DNA of 64,000 nt from Streptomyces sp. A1277 (GCF_004795015.1 NZ_SSBI01000002.1:62001-126000), one strand, 5' to 3'; counted from the stretch's first letter, positions 52,485 to 61,383 are shown. Made by a program: numbers and translations. The notes: a model not told the origin generated them from the letters alone.

Positions 52485-53155
52485 TAGCCGCCCGGCGTGC
52501 TCCGGCCGTCCGGGCCGAAGCGGTGGGGGGCGAGCGCCGTCAGCAGGGCGGTTACCACGAGATCGGTCGAGGCGGCCATGTCCACCGAATCGGGCGCGAG
52601 GAGCCACTGCACTTGCAGGCCGTCCATGACGGCGATGACGGCATTGGCGGCGTTCTCGGCCTTCTCGGTGTCCTCGTCGGGGAGTTCGCACGCCTCGCGC
52701 AGGGCGTCGGCGACGAAGGTCCGCAGCCCGTCGTAGCGGTCGCGGAAGTAGTCCTGCGCCGGGTGGTCGTCCGTCACGGACTCCGCCGACAGCACGGCGT
52801 AGAGGCGGACGATCCCTTCGCGTTCGGCGTTGCGGAGTGCGGTGTCGACCAGGTGGCGCAGGAAGGCGAGGCCGTGCGGGCGGTCGGGGCCCAGCTGCTC
52901 GATGTCCGACTGGTCGCGGAGTTCGAGGACGCTGGTGAGCAGGAGCGACTTGGACCGGAAGTAGTGCAGGACACCGGCCTGGGTCAGCCCGGCCCGGTCG
53001 GCGATCTCGGCGAGTGAGGCGTTGTTGTAGCCACGGGCGGCGAAGGTGTCCATCGCGATGTGCAGGATGTCCCGCTGCCGCTGCTGGGCTTCCGGGCTTC
53101 GGGGCGTGCGGGGCCTGGCCGCTCGGCCGGACCTGCCCGCTGACTGGTTGCTCAC
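52484..53155 (-). CDS. TetR-family repressor of the GH30 gene
   Basis: The GTG start gives 223 residues. The HTH is LAEIADRAGLTQAGVLHYFR (about residues 48-68), followed by SKSLLL. The ligand domain holds GIVRLYAVLSAESVTDDHPA and VIAVMDGLQVQWLLAPDSVD, a pattern common in TetR proteins controlling carbohydrate enzymes. Its gene is divergent from a secreted GH30 glycosidase with an operator between. The TAG stop lies at the boundary of a MITE-like element, so the natural C-terminus may have been altered. Confidence 0.85.
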   Translation of the reverse strand: MSNQSAGRSGRAARPRTPRSPEAQQRQRDILHIAMDTFAARGYNNASLAEIADRAGLTQAGVLHYFRSKSLLLTSVLELRDQSDIEQLGPDRPHGLAFLRHLVDTALRNAEREGIVRLYAVLSAESVTDDHPAQDYFRDRYDGLRTFVADALREACELPDEDTEKAENAANAVIAVMDGLQVQWLLAPDSVDMAASTDLVVTALLTALAPHRFGPDGRSTPGG

Positions 53156-53261
53156 CGGCCCAGCTTAGACCGGCCGTGACGCGGGGCGGGCGGTGCGTCC
53201 GGGGCGCTGACCTGGGGGCCGTCGCGAGCCCGGGAGCGCCGTGCAGCAAAGCCGTACCGAC

Positions 53262-53285
53262 CACTTACTAACCACTTAGTGAGTG
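53262..53285. promoter_or_regulatory. TetR operator between the regulator and GH30 genes
   Basis: CACTTACTAA and TTAGTGAGTG form a 10-bp inverted repeat with one mismatch around a 4-base spacer (CCAC). It lies 107 bp from the TetR start and 59 bp before the GH30 start. TTAGTnAG-like half-sites are typical for TetR-controlled sugar-hydrolase genes in Streptomyces. Confidence 0.75.
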
Positions 53286-53343
53286 TGCTTTCATGTCGCC
53301 GCAGCCGCACCTCCCCCCAGGCATGACCGAAGGAGAGCCGCAC

Positions 53344-55248
53344 ATGTCCCACGACAGTCCCCCGCGCCCACGGGCGCGCGCCGCAGGCGCCGCCCTGGCG
53401 ATGGCCGTCGCGGCCGTCGGCCTGGCCGGCAGCGGCACGGCCGCTCAGGCCGCCGACCCCACGGCACAGGTATGGGTCACCACGCCCGATGGCGCGAAGA
53501 AGCTCTCCGCCGAGGGCGCCGTCGCCTTCACGGGCTCACCGCAGAGCGTCGACATCCGGATCGACGGCAACGACAAGGGCCAGCGGTTCACCGGGGCGGG
53601 CGCCTCCGTCACCGGCGCCTCGGCCCGCCTCATCCAGGGCCTCGCGCAGGACAAGCGCAACGCCCTGATGAACTCGCTGTTCTCCACCGCCGGCGACGGC
53701 ATCGGCCTCAGCTATCTGCGCCAGCCGCTCGGCAGCAGCGACTTCAACGCCGACAACAGCCTCTACACCTACGAGGACACCCCCGGCTCCTTCTCCATCG
53801 ACCGGGACAAGACCGAGATCATCCCGGTCCTGAAGCAGGCCACCTCGGTCAACTCCGCCATCCGCTTCATGGGCACCCCCTGGACGCCGCCCGCCTGGAT
53901 GAAGACCAACAACGCCCTCAACGGCGGCAGCCTCAAGACCGAGAGCTATCAGGCGTACGCCGACTACCTGGTCAAGGCGATCAGGGCGTACGGACAGCAG
54001 GGCATCACCCTGACCGACCTCACCGTCCAGAACGAACCCGAGTTCGCCGCGAGTTACCCGTCGATGACCATGACGGCGTCCCAGCAGGCCGACTTCTTCA
54101 AGGTGCTCGACCGCACCCTGACCGCGGCGGGCCTGCCCACGAACCTCCTGGCCTTCGACCACAACTGGGACCACCCCGACTACCCGCTCGACGTCTTCAA
54201 CGGGACACCGGGCATCAGCCGGGTGATCGGCGCGGCCTTCCACTGCTACGGCGGCGCCCCCTCGGCCCAGCAGCAGGTCGTCAACGCCGGGAAGCGGGTC
54301 TTCTTCACCGAGTGCTCCGGCACCGAGAGCGACAACCGGTCCGCCACGTTCGCCGACACCCTCAAGTGGCACGCCGAGAACCTCGTCGTACAGAACATGC
54401 GCAACGGCGGCGAGACCGTCGTCGACTGGAATCTCGCCCTCGACCAGAACGGCGGCCCCCACCAGGGTGGTTGCGCGGACCGCTGCAACGGAGTCGTGGA
54501 GATCGCGAACGGCAACGTCACGCGCAACGCCGAGTACTACGTGCTCGGCCACGTCAGCAAGTTCGTCAAGCCCGGCGCCACCCGCGTCGGCTCCACCAGC
54601 CAGGGCAACGGTGGTGTGGAGAACGTCGCCTTCCAGAACCCCGACGGCACCCGTGCCGCGTACGTCGTCAACACGGCGTCCGGCGCCCAGCGGTTCTCGC
54701 TGACCGACAACGGAAGGTCGCTCGTCTACACCCTGCCCGCCGGCGCGGTCGCCACCTTCGTGTGGAACGGCACCGACGGCGGGACCACGGAGCCGCCCGG
54801 TGACGGTTCCATCGACTCGGCCGCCTGGTACCGGGTCAAGAACGGCAACAGCGGCGCCTGCCTCGACGCCGCCGACTGGGGAACCGCCGACGGGACCGCG
54901 CTGCAGCAGTGGAGCTGCGGCGACGGGGCCAACCAGAGCTGGCAGTTCCGGCCGGCCGGGGACGGCACCTACCAGGTCGTCAACCGGCACAACGGCAAGG
55001 TCTGGGACGTCGACGGCGGCCCCGGCGCCACCGCCGCGGGCATCCGGGTACACCTGTGGTCGTACGTGGGCGGCTCCAACCAGCAGTGGCGGGCGGAGCC
55101 CTCCGGCGCGACGGGCCGGTACCGCTTCATCGCCCGCAACAGCGGCAAGTGCCTGTCCGTGGAGGGCGCTTCCACCGCCAACGGGGCCCGGCTGTCGCAG
55201 CAGCAGTGCGACGGTTCGCCGGCTCAGACGTTCTCACTGGAGCGCTGA
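53344..55248 (+). CDS. secreted GH30 glycosidase with ricin-type CBM13 domain
   Basis: AAGGAGAG precedes the ATG. The 634-residue protein has a signal peptide (basic start, ALAMAVAAVGLAGSG, cleavage near AQA). The GH30 barrel (about residues 60-440) has the acid/base Glu in TVQNEPEFA and the nucleophile Glu in FFTECSGTES, followed by a beta-sandwich with WNLALDQNGGP. After a Gly/Thr/Pro linker, a ricin B-type lectin domain (about 505-634) shows QxW repeats (WQFRPAGDGTYQVVNRHNGK, QQWRAEP, AQTFSLE). It probably degrades a beta-1,6-glucan or related glycan outside the cell under control of the divergent TetR gene. Confidence 0.9.
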   Translation: MSHDSPPRPRARAAGAALAMAVAAVGLAGSGTAAQAADPTAQVWVTTPDGAKKLSAEGAVAFTGSPQSVDIRIDGNDKGQRFTGAGASVTGASARLIQGLAQDKRNALMNSLFSTAGDGIGLSYLRQPLGSSDFNADNSLYTYEDTPGSFSIDRDKTEIIPVLKQATSVNSAIRFMGTPWTPPAWMKTNNALNGGSLKTESYQAYADYLVKAIRAYGQQGITLTDLTVQNEPEFAASYPSMTMTASQQADFFKVLDRTLTAAGLPTNLLAFDHNWDHPDYPLDVFNGTPGISRVIGAAFHCYGGAPSAQQQVVNAGKRVFFTECSGTESDNRSATFADTLKWHAENLVVQNMRNGGETVVDWNLALDQNGGPHQGGCADRCNGVVEIANGNVTRNAEYYVLGHVSKFVKPGATRVGSTSQGNGGVENVAFQNPDGTRAAYVVNTASGAQRFSLTDNGRSLVYTLPAGAVATFVWNGTDGGTTEPPGDGSIDSAAWYRVKNGNSGACLDAADWGTADGTALQQWSCGDGANQSWQFRPAGDGTYQVVNRHNGKVWDVDGGPGATAAGIRVHLWSYVGGSNQQWRAEPSGATGRYRFIARNSGKCLSVEGASTANGARLSQQQCDGSPAQTFSLER

Positions 55249-55255
55249 CACCGCC

Positions 55256-55293
55256 GGCCCTTTCGTACCGCGCGAGCGCGGTGCGAAAGGGCC
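55256..55293. terminator. hairpin terminator after GH30
   Basis: GGCCCTTTCGTACCGCGC (55256-55273) pairs with GCGCGGTGCGAAAGGGCC (55276-55293) with one G-U pair. It lies 8 bp after the GH30 stop and before the convergent 95-aa gene. Confidence 0.75.
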
Positions 55294-55300
55294 GTGGCGG

Positions 55301-55588
55301 TCAGCCGAGACCCCGGTGGCCGGCCCACATCTCACCGGCGCGGCCGGCGGCTGCGGCAACCAGGGCCGCCAGTTCGGGCCGGTCCGGCACCGGGAACGAG
55401 ACGTACGCGCCCCGGCCGCCTTCCACCGGCCGGCCGTATGCCTTCGCGGCGAGGTGACCGTCGGGGAGGAGCCGGACGTTGAGGGTGGTCAGCTGAAAGG
55501 TCGCGCCGCGTCGGGTGTCCGTCCACCGGAGCGCCTCCGGGATCGTGATGTTGACCGCCAACGCGCTTACTTCCAGGTCGCCGCTCAT
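55301..55588 (-). CDS. hypothetical protein (95 aa)
   Basis: The 95-residue protein has no signal or membrane span. It reads like one small beta-rich domain: VNITIPEALRWTDTRRGATF, LTTLNVRLLPDGHLAAKAYG, AYVSFPVPDRPELAALVAAA. Similar short proteins of unknown role are scattered in Streptomyces. The ribosome binding site is weak (GGGATC). It is convergent with GH30 and divergent from the furan operon. Confidence 0.6.
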   Translation of the reverse strand: MSGDLEVSALAVNITIPEALRWTDTRRGATFQLTTLNVRLLPDGHLAAKAYGRPVEGGRGAYVSFPVPDRPELAALVAAAAGRAGEMWAGHRGLG

Positions 55589-55831
55589 GGACGGATGATC
55601 CCACGCGGGGCGCGGGGAGACGCCTCTCCCAAAGGGGGCCCGTCTTTGATCGGTGGGCCCGTTCGCGCCGGGGCGCGCGGCGCATTGCCTGGGGGGCAAG
55701 TGCTCCACAGGGGCTTCGCACGCCCTACCGGCGCCCATGGGCAGTGGAAATGATGAGCGCACCGCACGTGAATCAGGTGATCCGCACCCCTGCCCTTCGG
55801 TCAGGCGGACCTGCGGCGGAAGGAGCTCAAG

Positions 55832-56587
55832 GTGTTGCTTCTCATCTCTCCGGACAGCGTCGAAGAAGCCCTCGACTGCGCGAAGGCGGCGGAGTATCTC
55901 GACATCGTCGACGTGAAGAAGCCCGACGAGGGATCGCTCGGCGCCAACTTTCCCTGGGTCATCAGAGAGATCCGTGACGCGGTCCCGGCCGACAAGCCGG
56001 TGTCCGCGACCGTGGGCGATGTCCCGTACAAGCCCGGCACGGTGGCCCAGGCGGCGCTCGGCGCGGTCGTCTCCGGAGCCACGTACATCAAGGTCGGCCT
56101 CTACGGGTGCACCACGCCCGACCAGGGCATCGAGGTCATGCGCGCGGTCGTCCGGGCGGTGAAGGACCACCGGCCCGAAGCGCTCGTCGTCGCGTCGGGA
56201 TATGCCGACGCCCACCGCATCGGCTGCGTCAACCCGCTCGCCCTCCCCGACATCGCCGCCCGGTCCGGTGCCGACGCGGCCATGCTCGACACCGCCATCA
56301 AGGACGGGACGCGACTGTTCGACCATGTTCCGCCGGACGTCTGTGCCGAGTTCGTGCGGCTGGCCCACGGGTCCGGTCTGCTCGCCGCCCTCGCGGGCAG
56401 TGTCAAACAGGCCGACCTCGCTCCGCTGACCCGGATCGGCACGGACATCGTGGGCGTACGCGGAGCGGTCTGCGAGGGCGGCGACCGCAACGCAGGAAGG
56501 ATTCAGCCCCATCTGGTGGCCGCCTTCCGGGCGGAGATGGACCGGCAGGCCCGGGAGCACTCGGCCGGCCTCCCCGTCGTCGGCTGA
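55832..56587 (+). CDS. mfnB: (5-formylfuran-3-yl)methyl phosphate synthase (MfnB family)
   Basis: GGAAGGAG precedes the GTG. The 251-residue TIM-barrel protein belongs to the MfnB family, which condenses two glyceraldehyde-3-phosphates into (5-formylfuran-3-yl)methyl phosphate. The known catalytic residues of the archaeal enzyme appear two positions later here: Asp27 and Lys29 ([14 protein letters not shown]), Lys87 (YIKVGLYG), and Asp153 and Lys157 (MLDTAIKDG). In methanogens this is the first step of methanofuran biosynthesis. Streptomyces do not make methanofuran, so a dedicated furan metabolite is likely. It starts a four-gene operon. Confidence 0.88.
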   Translation: MLLLISPDSVEEALDCAKAAEYLDIVDVKKPDEGSLGANFPWVIREIRDAVPADKPVSATVGDVPYKPGTVAQAALGAVVSGATYIKVGLYGCTTPDQGIEVMRAVVRAVKDHRPEALVVASGYADAHRIGCVNPLALPDIAARSGADAAMLDTAIKDGTRLFDHVPPDVCAEFVRLAHGSGLLAALAGSVKQADLAPLTRIGTDIVGVRGAVCEGGDRNAGRIQPHLVAAFRAEMDRQAREHSAGLPVVG

Positions 56588-56595
56588 CCGCCGGC

Positions 56596-58008
56596 ATGCC
56601 GACATCCCATCCGGCTGGTCCGGGCCGCGCACCCGGACGCGGGACCGCGCACTTTCCCGTCCTCGACCCGGCCACCGGGGAGACCGTCGACGAGGCCCCC
56701 GACCAGCGGCCGCAGGAGCTGGACGCCGTGGTCGACCGGGCCCACCGGGCCTGGCACGGCTGGCGCGCCGACGCCGCCGCGCGGACCGGTGCGCTGCTCC
56801 GGGCGGCCGAGGCCGTGGAGGCGGCGGGCGACGACCTCGCCCGGCTGCTCACCCGGGAACAGGGCAAGCCGCTGGCCGAGTCGTACGCGGAGATCGCGCG
56901 TACGGCAGCCCGGCTGCGCTACTTCGCGGCCCTGGTCCCAAGGACACGGCGGATCAGCGACGGCCGGCCCGTGCGCAGCGAGATCCGCTGGCGTCCGCTC
57001 GGTCCGGTCGCCGCGATCGTGCCGTGGAACTTTCCCCTCCAGCTCGCGGCGGCGAAGTTCGCTCCCGCCCTCGCTGCGGGCAACACCGTCGTACTCAAAC
57101 CGTCCCCGTTCACCCCTCTCGCCACCCGGCTGCTGGGTTCCGTCCTCGCCACCGCCCTGCCCGAGGACGTGCTGACCGTCGTCACCGGCCGTGAACCGCT
57201 CGGTGCCGGTCTCGTGTCCCACCCGGGCATCCGGCACGTCACCTTCACCGGCTCGGTGCCCACCGGACGGGCCGTCGCCGCAGGGGCGGCCGCGTCGCTC
57301 GCCCGGGTCACCCTGGAGCTCGGCGGCAACGACGCCGCCGTCCTGCTGGACGACGTCGATGTGGAGCGGATCGCGGACCGGTTGTTCTGGGCCGCCTTCC
57401 GCAACTGCGGGCAGGTCTGCATGGCGGTCAAGCGGGTGTACGTCCCCGCCCGGCTCCACACCGACGTGGTCGAAGCGCTCGCCCAGCGGGCGAAGGCGGT
57501 GGTCGTGGGGAACGGGCTGGACCCGGACACCCGGCTGGGCCCGGTCAGCAACGCGCCCCAGCTGGCCCGGGTCGAGCAGGTCACGCGGCAGGCCGTGGCG
57601 GACGGTGCCCGGGCGGCGGCCGGCGGCCACCGGCTGGACGGCCCGGGCCACTTCTTCGCTCCCACGATCCTCACCGACGTCTCCCCCGGCAGTGCGGTGG
57701 TGACCGGTGAGCAGTTCGGTCCTGTCCTGCCCGTGCTGCCGTACCGGAGCCTCGACGAAGCCGTGGAGGCGGCCAACGGCACCGGGTTCGGGCTGGGCGG
57801 CTCCGTGTGGGGCACCGATCCCGACCGGGCCGAGGCGGTCGCCGACCGGCTCGAGTGCGGTACGGCCTGGATCAACCATCATGCCGAGCTGTCCCTCGCC
57901 CAGCCGTTCGCCGGCGTCAGGAACAGCGGTGTCGGCGTCGCGGGCGGACCGTGGGGGCTGTACGGCAACCTGCGGCCGTTCGTCGTCCACCGCCCGGAGG
58001 AAGCATGA
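56596..58008 (+). CDS. aldehyde dehydrogenase of the furan operon
   Basis: It starts 8 bp after the mfnB stop. The 470-residue protein is a typical NAD(P)-dependent ALDH: PWNFPLQLAAAKFAPALAAG (cofactor region), FTGSVPTGRAV, general-base Glu in LELGGNDAAV, and the catalytic Cys in FRNCGQVCMAVKR (the second Cys). NHHAELSLAQPFAGVRNSG follows near the C-terminus. In context it could oxidise the formyl group of the MfnB product to a furan carboxylate; this is inference. It overlaps the next gene by ATGA. Confidence 0.88.
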   Translation: MPTSHPAGPGRAPGRGTAHFPVLDPATGETVDEAPDQRPQELDAVVDRAHRAWHGWRADAAARTGALLRAAEAVEAAGDDLARLLTREQGKPLAESYAEIARTAARLRYFAALVPRTRRISDGRPVRSEIRWRPLGPVAAIVPWNFPLQLAAAKFAPALAAGNTVVLKPSPFTPLATRLLGSVLATALPEDVLTVVTGREPLGAGLVSHPGIRHVTFTGSVPTGRAVAAGAAASLARVTLELGGNDAAVLLDDVDVERIADRLFWAAFRNCGQVCMAVKRVYVPARLHTDVVEALAQRAKAVVVGNGLDPDTRLGPVSNAPQLARVEQVTRQAVADGARAAAGGHRLDGPGHFFAPTILTDVSPGSAVVTGEQFGPVLPVLPYRSLDEAVEAANGTGFGLGGSVWGTDPDRAEAVADRLECGTAWINHHAELSLAQPFAGVRNSGVGVAGGPWGLYGNLRPFVVHRPEEA

Positions 58009-59117
58009 CGACGCGTTTCCGGGCGGCCGTGCTGCGCTCGTACGAGGACCCCTTCGCGGTCGAGGAGGTGGCCCTGAACACGGAACCCGCAGTTGGCGAG
58101 ATCCTGGTCGAGGTCGCGGGCTGCGGGATGTGCCGGACCGACCTGGCGGTCCGGCGATCGGCCGGCCGGAGCCCGTTGCCCGCGGTGCTCGGTCACGAGG
58201 GGGCCGGGGTCGTGGTGCGGACGGGCGGCGGCCCGGACACGTCGGTCGGCGTCGGCGACCACGTCGTGCTGAGCTTCGACTCCTGCGGGCACTGCCGCAA
58301 CTGCCGGGGCGCTGCCCCCGCGTACTGCGACTCCTTCGCCTCGCTCAACCTCTTCGGGGGCCGCAAGGAGGACGCGCCCCGGCTGACCGACGCGACCGGC
58401 CAGGCGCTGGCCCCGCGGTGGTTCGGCCAGTCCTCGTTCGCCGAGTACGCGCTCGTCCCGGCCCGCAACGCCGTCCGGGTCGACCCCGCGCTGCCCGTCG
58501 AACTGCTCGGGCCGCTCGGCTGCGGCTTCCTCACCGGGGCGGGGGCCGTGCTGAACACCTTCGGTGCCGGACCCGGTGACTCGTTGGTGGTCCTCGGCGC
58601 GGGGGCGGTGGGGCTGGCCGCCGTGATGGCGGCCGGTGCCTGCGGTGCGTCGGCCGTGGCCGTGGACCGGCACCCGCAACGGCTCGCGCTGGCCGAACGG
58701 TTCGGCGCGGTCGCGCTGCACGCCGACGCGGCAGGGCTGCCCGAGCGGATCCGGCGGCTGACCGACGGCGGCGCGCAGTACGCGCTGGACACGACGGCGT
58801 CGCCCCCGCTCATCAACGACGCGCTCCGAGCCCTGCGCCCAACCGGCAGCCTCGGTCTGGTGGCACGGCTGCACACCCCGCTGCCGCTCGAACCGGGCAC
58901 GCTGGACCGGGGCCGCAGCATCCGCCACATCTGCGAAGGGGACGCCGTCCCCGGGCTGCTGATACCCGTGCTGACCGGGTTGTGGCGGGCCGGCCGCTTC
59001 CCCTTCGACCAGCTGATCCGTACGTACCCACTGGCCGACATCAACGAGGCCGAACGCGACTGCGACGCGGGCCGCGTGGTCAAACCCGTCCTGCTCCCGG
59101 AGGGAAGAAGCCGATGA
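58005..59117 (+). CDS. zinc-dependent aryl-alcohol-type dehydrogenase of the furan operon
   Basis: The ATG overlaps the ALDH stop. The 370-residue MDR protein has GCGMCRTDLAVR with a catalytic-zinc Cys, LGHEGAGVVV, the structural zinc loop SCGHCRNCRGAAPAYC, and the Rossmann loop LGAGAVGLAAVMAAG. The long insertion FASLNLFGGRKEDAPRLTDA and the AxGxNFFGQSSF-like segment (RWFGQSSFAEYA) are typical of the benzyl/aryl-alcohol dehydrogenase (XylB-like) branch. Such enzymes act on hydroxymethyl groups of aromatic rings, which fits the hydroxymethyl of the MfnB-derived furan. Confidence 0.87.
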   Translation: MTTRFRAAVLRSYEDPFAVEEVALNTEPAVGEILVEVAGCGMCRTDLAVRRSAGRSPLPAVLGHEGAGVVVRTGGGPDTSVGVGDHVVLSFDSCGHCRNCRGAAPAYCDSFASLNLFGGRKEDAPRLTDATGQALAPRWFGQSSFAEYALVPARNAVRVDPALPVELLGPLGCGFLTGAGAVLNTFGAGPGDSLVVLGAGAVGLAAVMAAGACGASAVAVDRHPQRLALAERFGAVALHADAAGLPERIRRLTDGGAQYALDTTASPPLINDALRALRPTGSLGLVARLHTPLPLEPGTLDRGRSIRHICEGDAVPGLLIPVLTGLWRAGRFPFDQLIRTYPLADINEAERDCDAGRVVKPVLLPEGRSR

Positions 59118-60082
59118 ACGACGCAATCAGCACCACGGACTCGCCGCACCCGAGCGGCGACGAGGGCGCGGACGTGGCCGGCGGCTCGGCGCCGCGGAAC
59201 CCGGATGCGGGAGGCGTGGACGAGGGCGTTGGTCTGACCGCGCTCCTGGTGGCCGCGGCACGGGCGATCGAGACCGGCCGGAACGACAGCCTGGCTCAGG
59301 ATGTCTACGCGGAGCACTTCGTGCGCGCGGCGCCGGCGTGCGCGGACTGGCCGGTGCGCATCGAGCAGGTGCCGGACGGGGACCGCAACGCGTTGTGGGG
59401 GCGGTTCGCCCGCTACTTCGGCCTGCGCACCAGGGTCCTGGACGACTTCCTCCTCGGGGCCGTCGGTGCGGGCGCCCGCCAAGTGGTCCTGCTGGGCGCG
59501 GGGTTGGACACGCGCGCCTTCCGGCTGGACTGGGCGTCCGACTGCGCGGTCTTCGAGATCGACCGGGCGGGTGTGCTCGACTTCAAGCACCGGGTGCTCA
59601 CGGGCCTGTCGGCCGCCCCGAAGGTGAAGCGGGTGCCCGTTCCGGTGGATCTGCGGGCCGACTGGGTCACCGCGCTGACGTCGGCGGGCTTCGATCCGGC
59701 CGCGCCGAGCGTCTGGCTGGCCGAGGGACTGCTCTTCTACCTGCCGAGCCCTGTCGAGACGTATCTCATCGACGCCGTGGACCGGTTGACCGCAGAGGGC
59801 AGCGCACTGGCCTTCGAGGCCAAGCTGGAGACGGATCTGCTGGCGTACCGGGACAGTGCGATCTACACGGCGACGCGGGAGGAGATCGGCATCGACCTGC
59901 TCCACCTCTTCGACAAGGGACCACGGCCCGACTCGGCGGGCGACCTCACGGCCAGGGGGTGGTCCACCTCGATGCGCGCCCCGTTCGACTTCACCCGCGA
60001 GCACGGACGCGGCCCGCTCCCCGAGCCGAACGACGCGCTGGAGGGGAACCGGTGGGTGTTCGCGCACAAGCGCCGGCAATGA
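59114..60082 (+). CDS. SAM-dependent methyltransferase, leucine-carboxyl-methyltransferase-like (TIGR00027)
   Basis: The ATG overlaps the dehydrogenase stop. The 322-residue protein belongs to the PPM1/TIGR00027 family. After a 35-residue disordered N-terminus it has the SAM motif VVLLGAGLDTRAFRLDW near 125, FEIDRAGVLDFKHRVL, VPVDLRADW and WLAEGLLFYLPS. Family members methylate carboxylates or hydroxyls in small-molecule pathways. As the last gene of the operon it could make a furan methyl ester. A perfect 15-bp hairpin follows 18 bp downstream. Confidence 0.82.
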   Translation: MNDAISTTDSPHPSGDEGADVAGGSAPRNPDAGGVDEGVGLTALLVAAARAIETGRNDSLAQDVYAEHFVRAAPACADWPVRIEQVPDGDRNALWGRFARYFGLRTRVLDDFLLGAVGAGARQVVLLGAGLDTRAFRLDWASDCAVFEIDRAGVLDFKHRVLTGLSAAPKVKRVPVPVDLRADWVTALTSAGFDPAAPSVWLAEGLLFYLPSPVETYLIDAVDRLTAEGSALAFEAKLETDLLAYRDSAIYTATREEIGIDLLHLFDKGPRPDSAGDLTARGWSTSMRAPFDFTREHGRGPLPEPNDALEGNRWVFAHKRRQ

Positions 60083-60099
60083 CCCCCCTCTGACGCGCG

Positions 60100-60140
60100 C
60101 GGAGGTGCGGAGCCTGCCTTCGGTGGGCTCCGCACCTCCG
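60100..60140. terminator. hairpin terminator of the furan operon
   Basis: CGGAGGTGCGGAGCC (60100-60114) and its exact complement (60126-60140) flank an 11-base loop. It lies between the convergent methyltransferase and GNAT genes. Confidence 0.82.
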
Positions 60141-60142
60141 TG

Positions 60143-60646
60143 TCAGGGCAATGACCGTGTGAGCCAGGCGACTTCGCCGCTGTCCTCGGTGGACACGCGG
60201 TCCCGTTCGAAGCCTAGCTTCTCCAGGACGCGGAGCGAGGGTGTGTTCCAGGTGCCGACGGTCGACCAGAGGCGTGTGCGCCCGGTCGCGGCAGCGGCTT
60301 CGAGCACTGCGGCGGCCGCCTCGGTGGCGTAGCCGCGCCCGTGCACGCGCTGGAACAGCTCGTAGGCGATTTCGGGCTCCTCCAGGGTGGAGCGGCCGAT
60401 GATCAGCCCGCAGTAGCCGATGAAGTCGCCCTCGTCGCGGCGCTGGATGGGCAGCAGGGCGATTCCGGTCTTCTCGGTCGCGGTGAGCAGTTCCGTGATG
60501 GACGTCCGGATGTGCTCGACCGTGGGCGTCCCCTTGCCGCGTTCGGAAAGCAGGGCGCTGAACTCGGCGGCGTCCGCCTCGTCCCACGGCCGCAGTACCA
60601 GCCGCTCGGTCAGGAGGTGGAAGGGCATCGACTCGTACGTGGGCAT
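60143..60646 (-). CDS. GNAT acetyltransferase
   Basis: The ATG at 60646 has AGGGGC upstream. The 167-residue protein is RimJ/RimL-like: FHLLTERLVLRPWDEADAAE at the start, DFIGYCGLIIGRS, EIAYELFQRVHGRGYATEAA as the acetyl-CoA loop, and SLRVLEKLGFERDRV at the end. It probably acetylates a protein N-terminus or small amine. Not linked to the furan operon, which converges on it. Confidence 0.85.
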   Translation of the reverse strand: MPTYESMPFHLLTERLVLRPWDEADAAEFSALLSERGKGTPTVEHIRTSITELLTATEKTGIALLPIQRRDEGDFIGYCGLIIGRSTLEEPEIAYELFQRVHGRGYATEAAAAVLEAAAATGRTRLWSTVGTWNTPSLRVLEKLGFERDRVSTEDSGEVAWLTRSLP

Positions 60647-60724
60647 GCCCCTACTGTGCCGCACGGGCCTGGGGCGCCGCGGGTGCCCTGTTACGGGTGG
60701 TAACGACGGGCACCTTCGGCCGAG

Positions 60725-61348
60725 TCAGCCCGTCGTGGACTGCTGGGCGGGCGACGGGCCTTCGTGGGTCGCCGCCCAGGAGGCGAGCAGGCGCAGCGAC
60801 TCCTCGGAGGCCGAACCGGGCTCGGCGGCGTAGATGGTCATGGTCAGTCCGGGTTCGGCGGCCATCTCAAGGCCCTCGAAGGCGAGCGTGAGATCCCCGA
60901 CGACGTCGTGGTGGAAGCGCTTCCTGCCGGTGCCGTGGCGGCGGACGTTGTGGGCGCCCCACCGGGTGCGCAACTCCTCGCTGCGGGTGGACAGCTCACC
61001 GACGAGGTCGTGCAGGTCCTTGTCGTACGGGTTGCGGCCGGCCTCGGTCCGCAGGATGGCGACGGCCACGTCGGCGAACAGGTCCCAGTCGGGGTAGAAG
61101 CGCCGCGAGGCGGGGTCGAGGAATGGGAATCGTGCGAGGTTCTCCTGGTTGGCGGGGGTCGCGTAGACCTCGCGGTGGAAGGCGCGGCCGAGCGGGTTCA
61201 CGGCCACGATGTCCATGCGGCCGTTGCGTACGAACGACCGGGCCCGCGGTGGTCGCGTCCAGCGTCCATCGGGCAGTCCGGCCTGTTCGGGGCTGACCCT
61301 GGCGCGCCGCGAGGTCAGGAATTCGCGGACCTCATCACGGTTGTCCAT
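60725..61348 (-). CDS. XRE/MmyB-family regulator with internal deletion of the HTH
   Basis: The 207-residue protein begins like MmyB-type regulators (MDNRDEVREFLTSRRARVSP, EQAGLPDG) and ends like them (FVRNGRMDIVAVNPLGRAFH, FLDPASRRFYPDWDLFADVA, HDLVGELSTRSEELRTRWG, EPGLTMTIYAAEPGS). In the family about 75 residues between these parts hold the helix-turn-helix (around RR-x-V-P-GLRR-x-EVA). Here they are replaced by RWTRPPRARS. The deletion is in frame, so a ligand-domain-only protein would be made. It can no longer bind DNA in the usual way. Confidence 0.75.
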   Translation of the reverse strand: MDNRDEVREFLTSRRARVSPEQAGLPDGRWTRPPRARSFVRNGRMDIVAVNPLGRAFHREVYATPANQENLARFPFLDPASRRFYPDWDLFADVAVAILRTEAGRNPYDKDLHDLVGELSTRSEELRTRWGAHNVRRHGTGRKRFHHDVVGDLTLAFEGLEMAAEPGLTMTIYAAEPGSASEESLRLLASWAATHEGPSPAQQSTTG

Positions 61349-61383
61349 GTTTCGACCGTACGGCGCGTGCGGCCGCTGAGCGA

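Noticed and set aside
53536..55053. A 505-codon minus-strand frame over GH30
   Set aside because: It is a high-GC shadow. The plus strand shows signal peptide, both catalytic glutamates and the lectin repeats.
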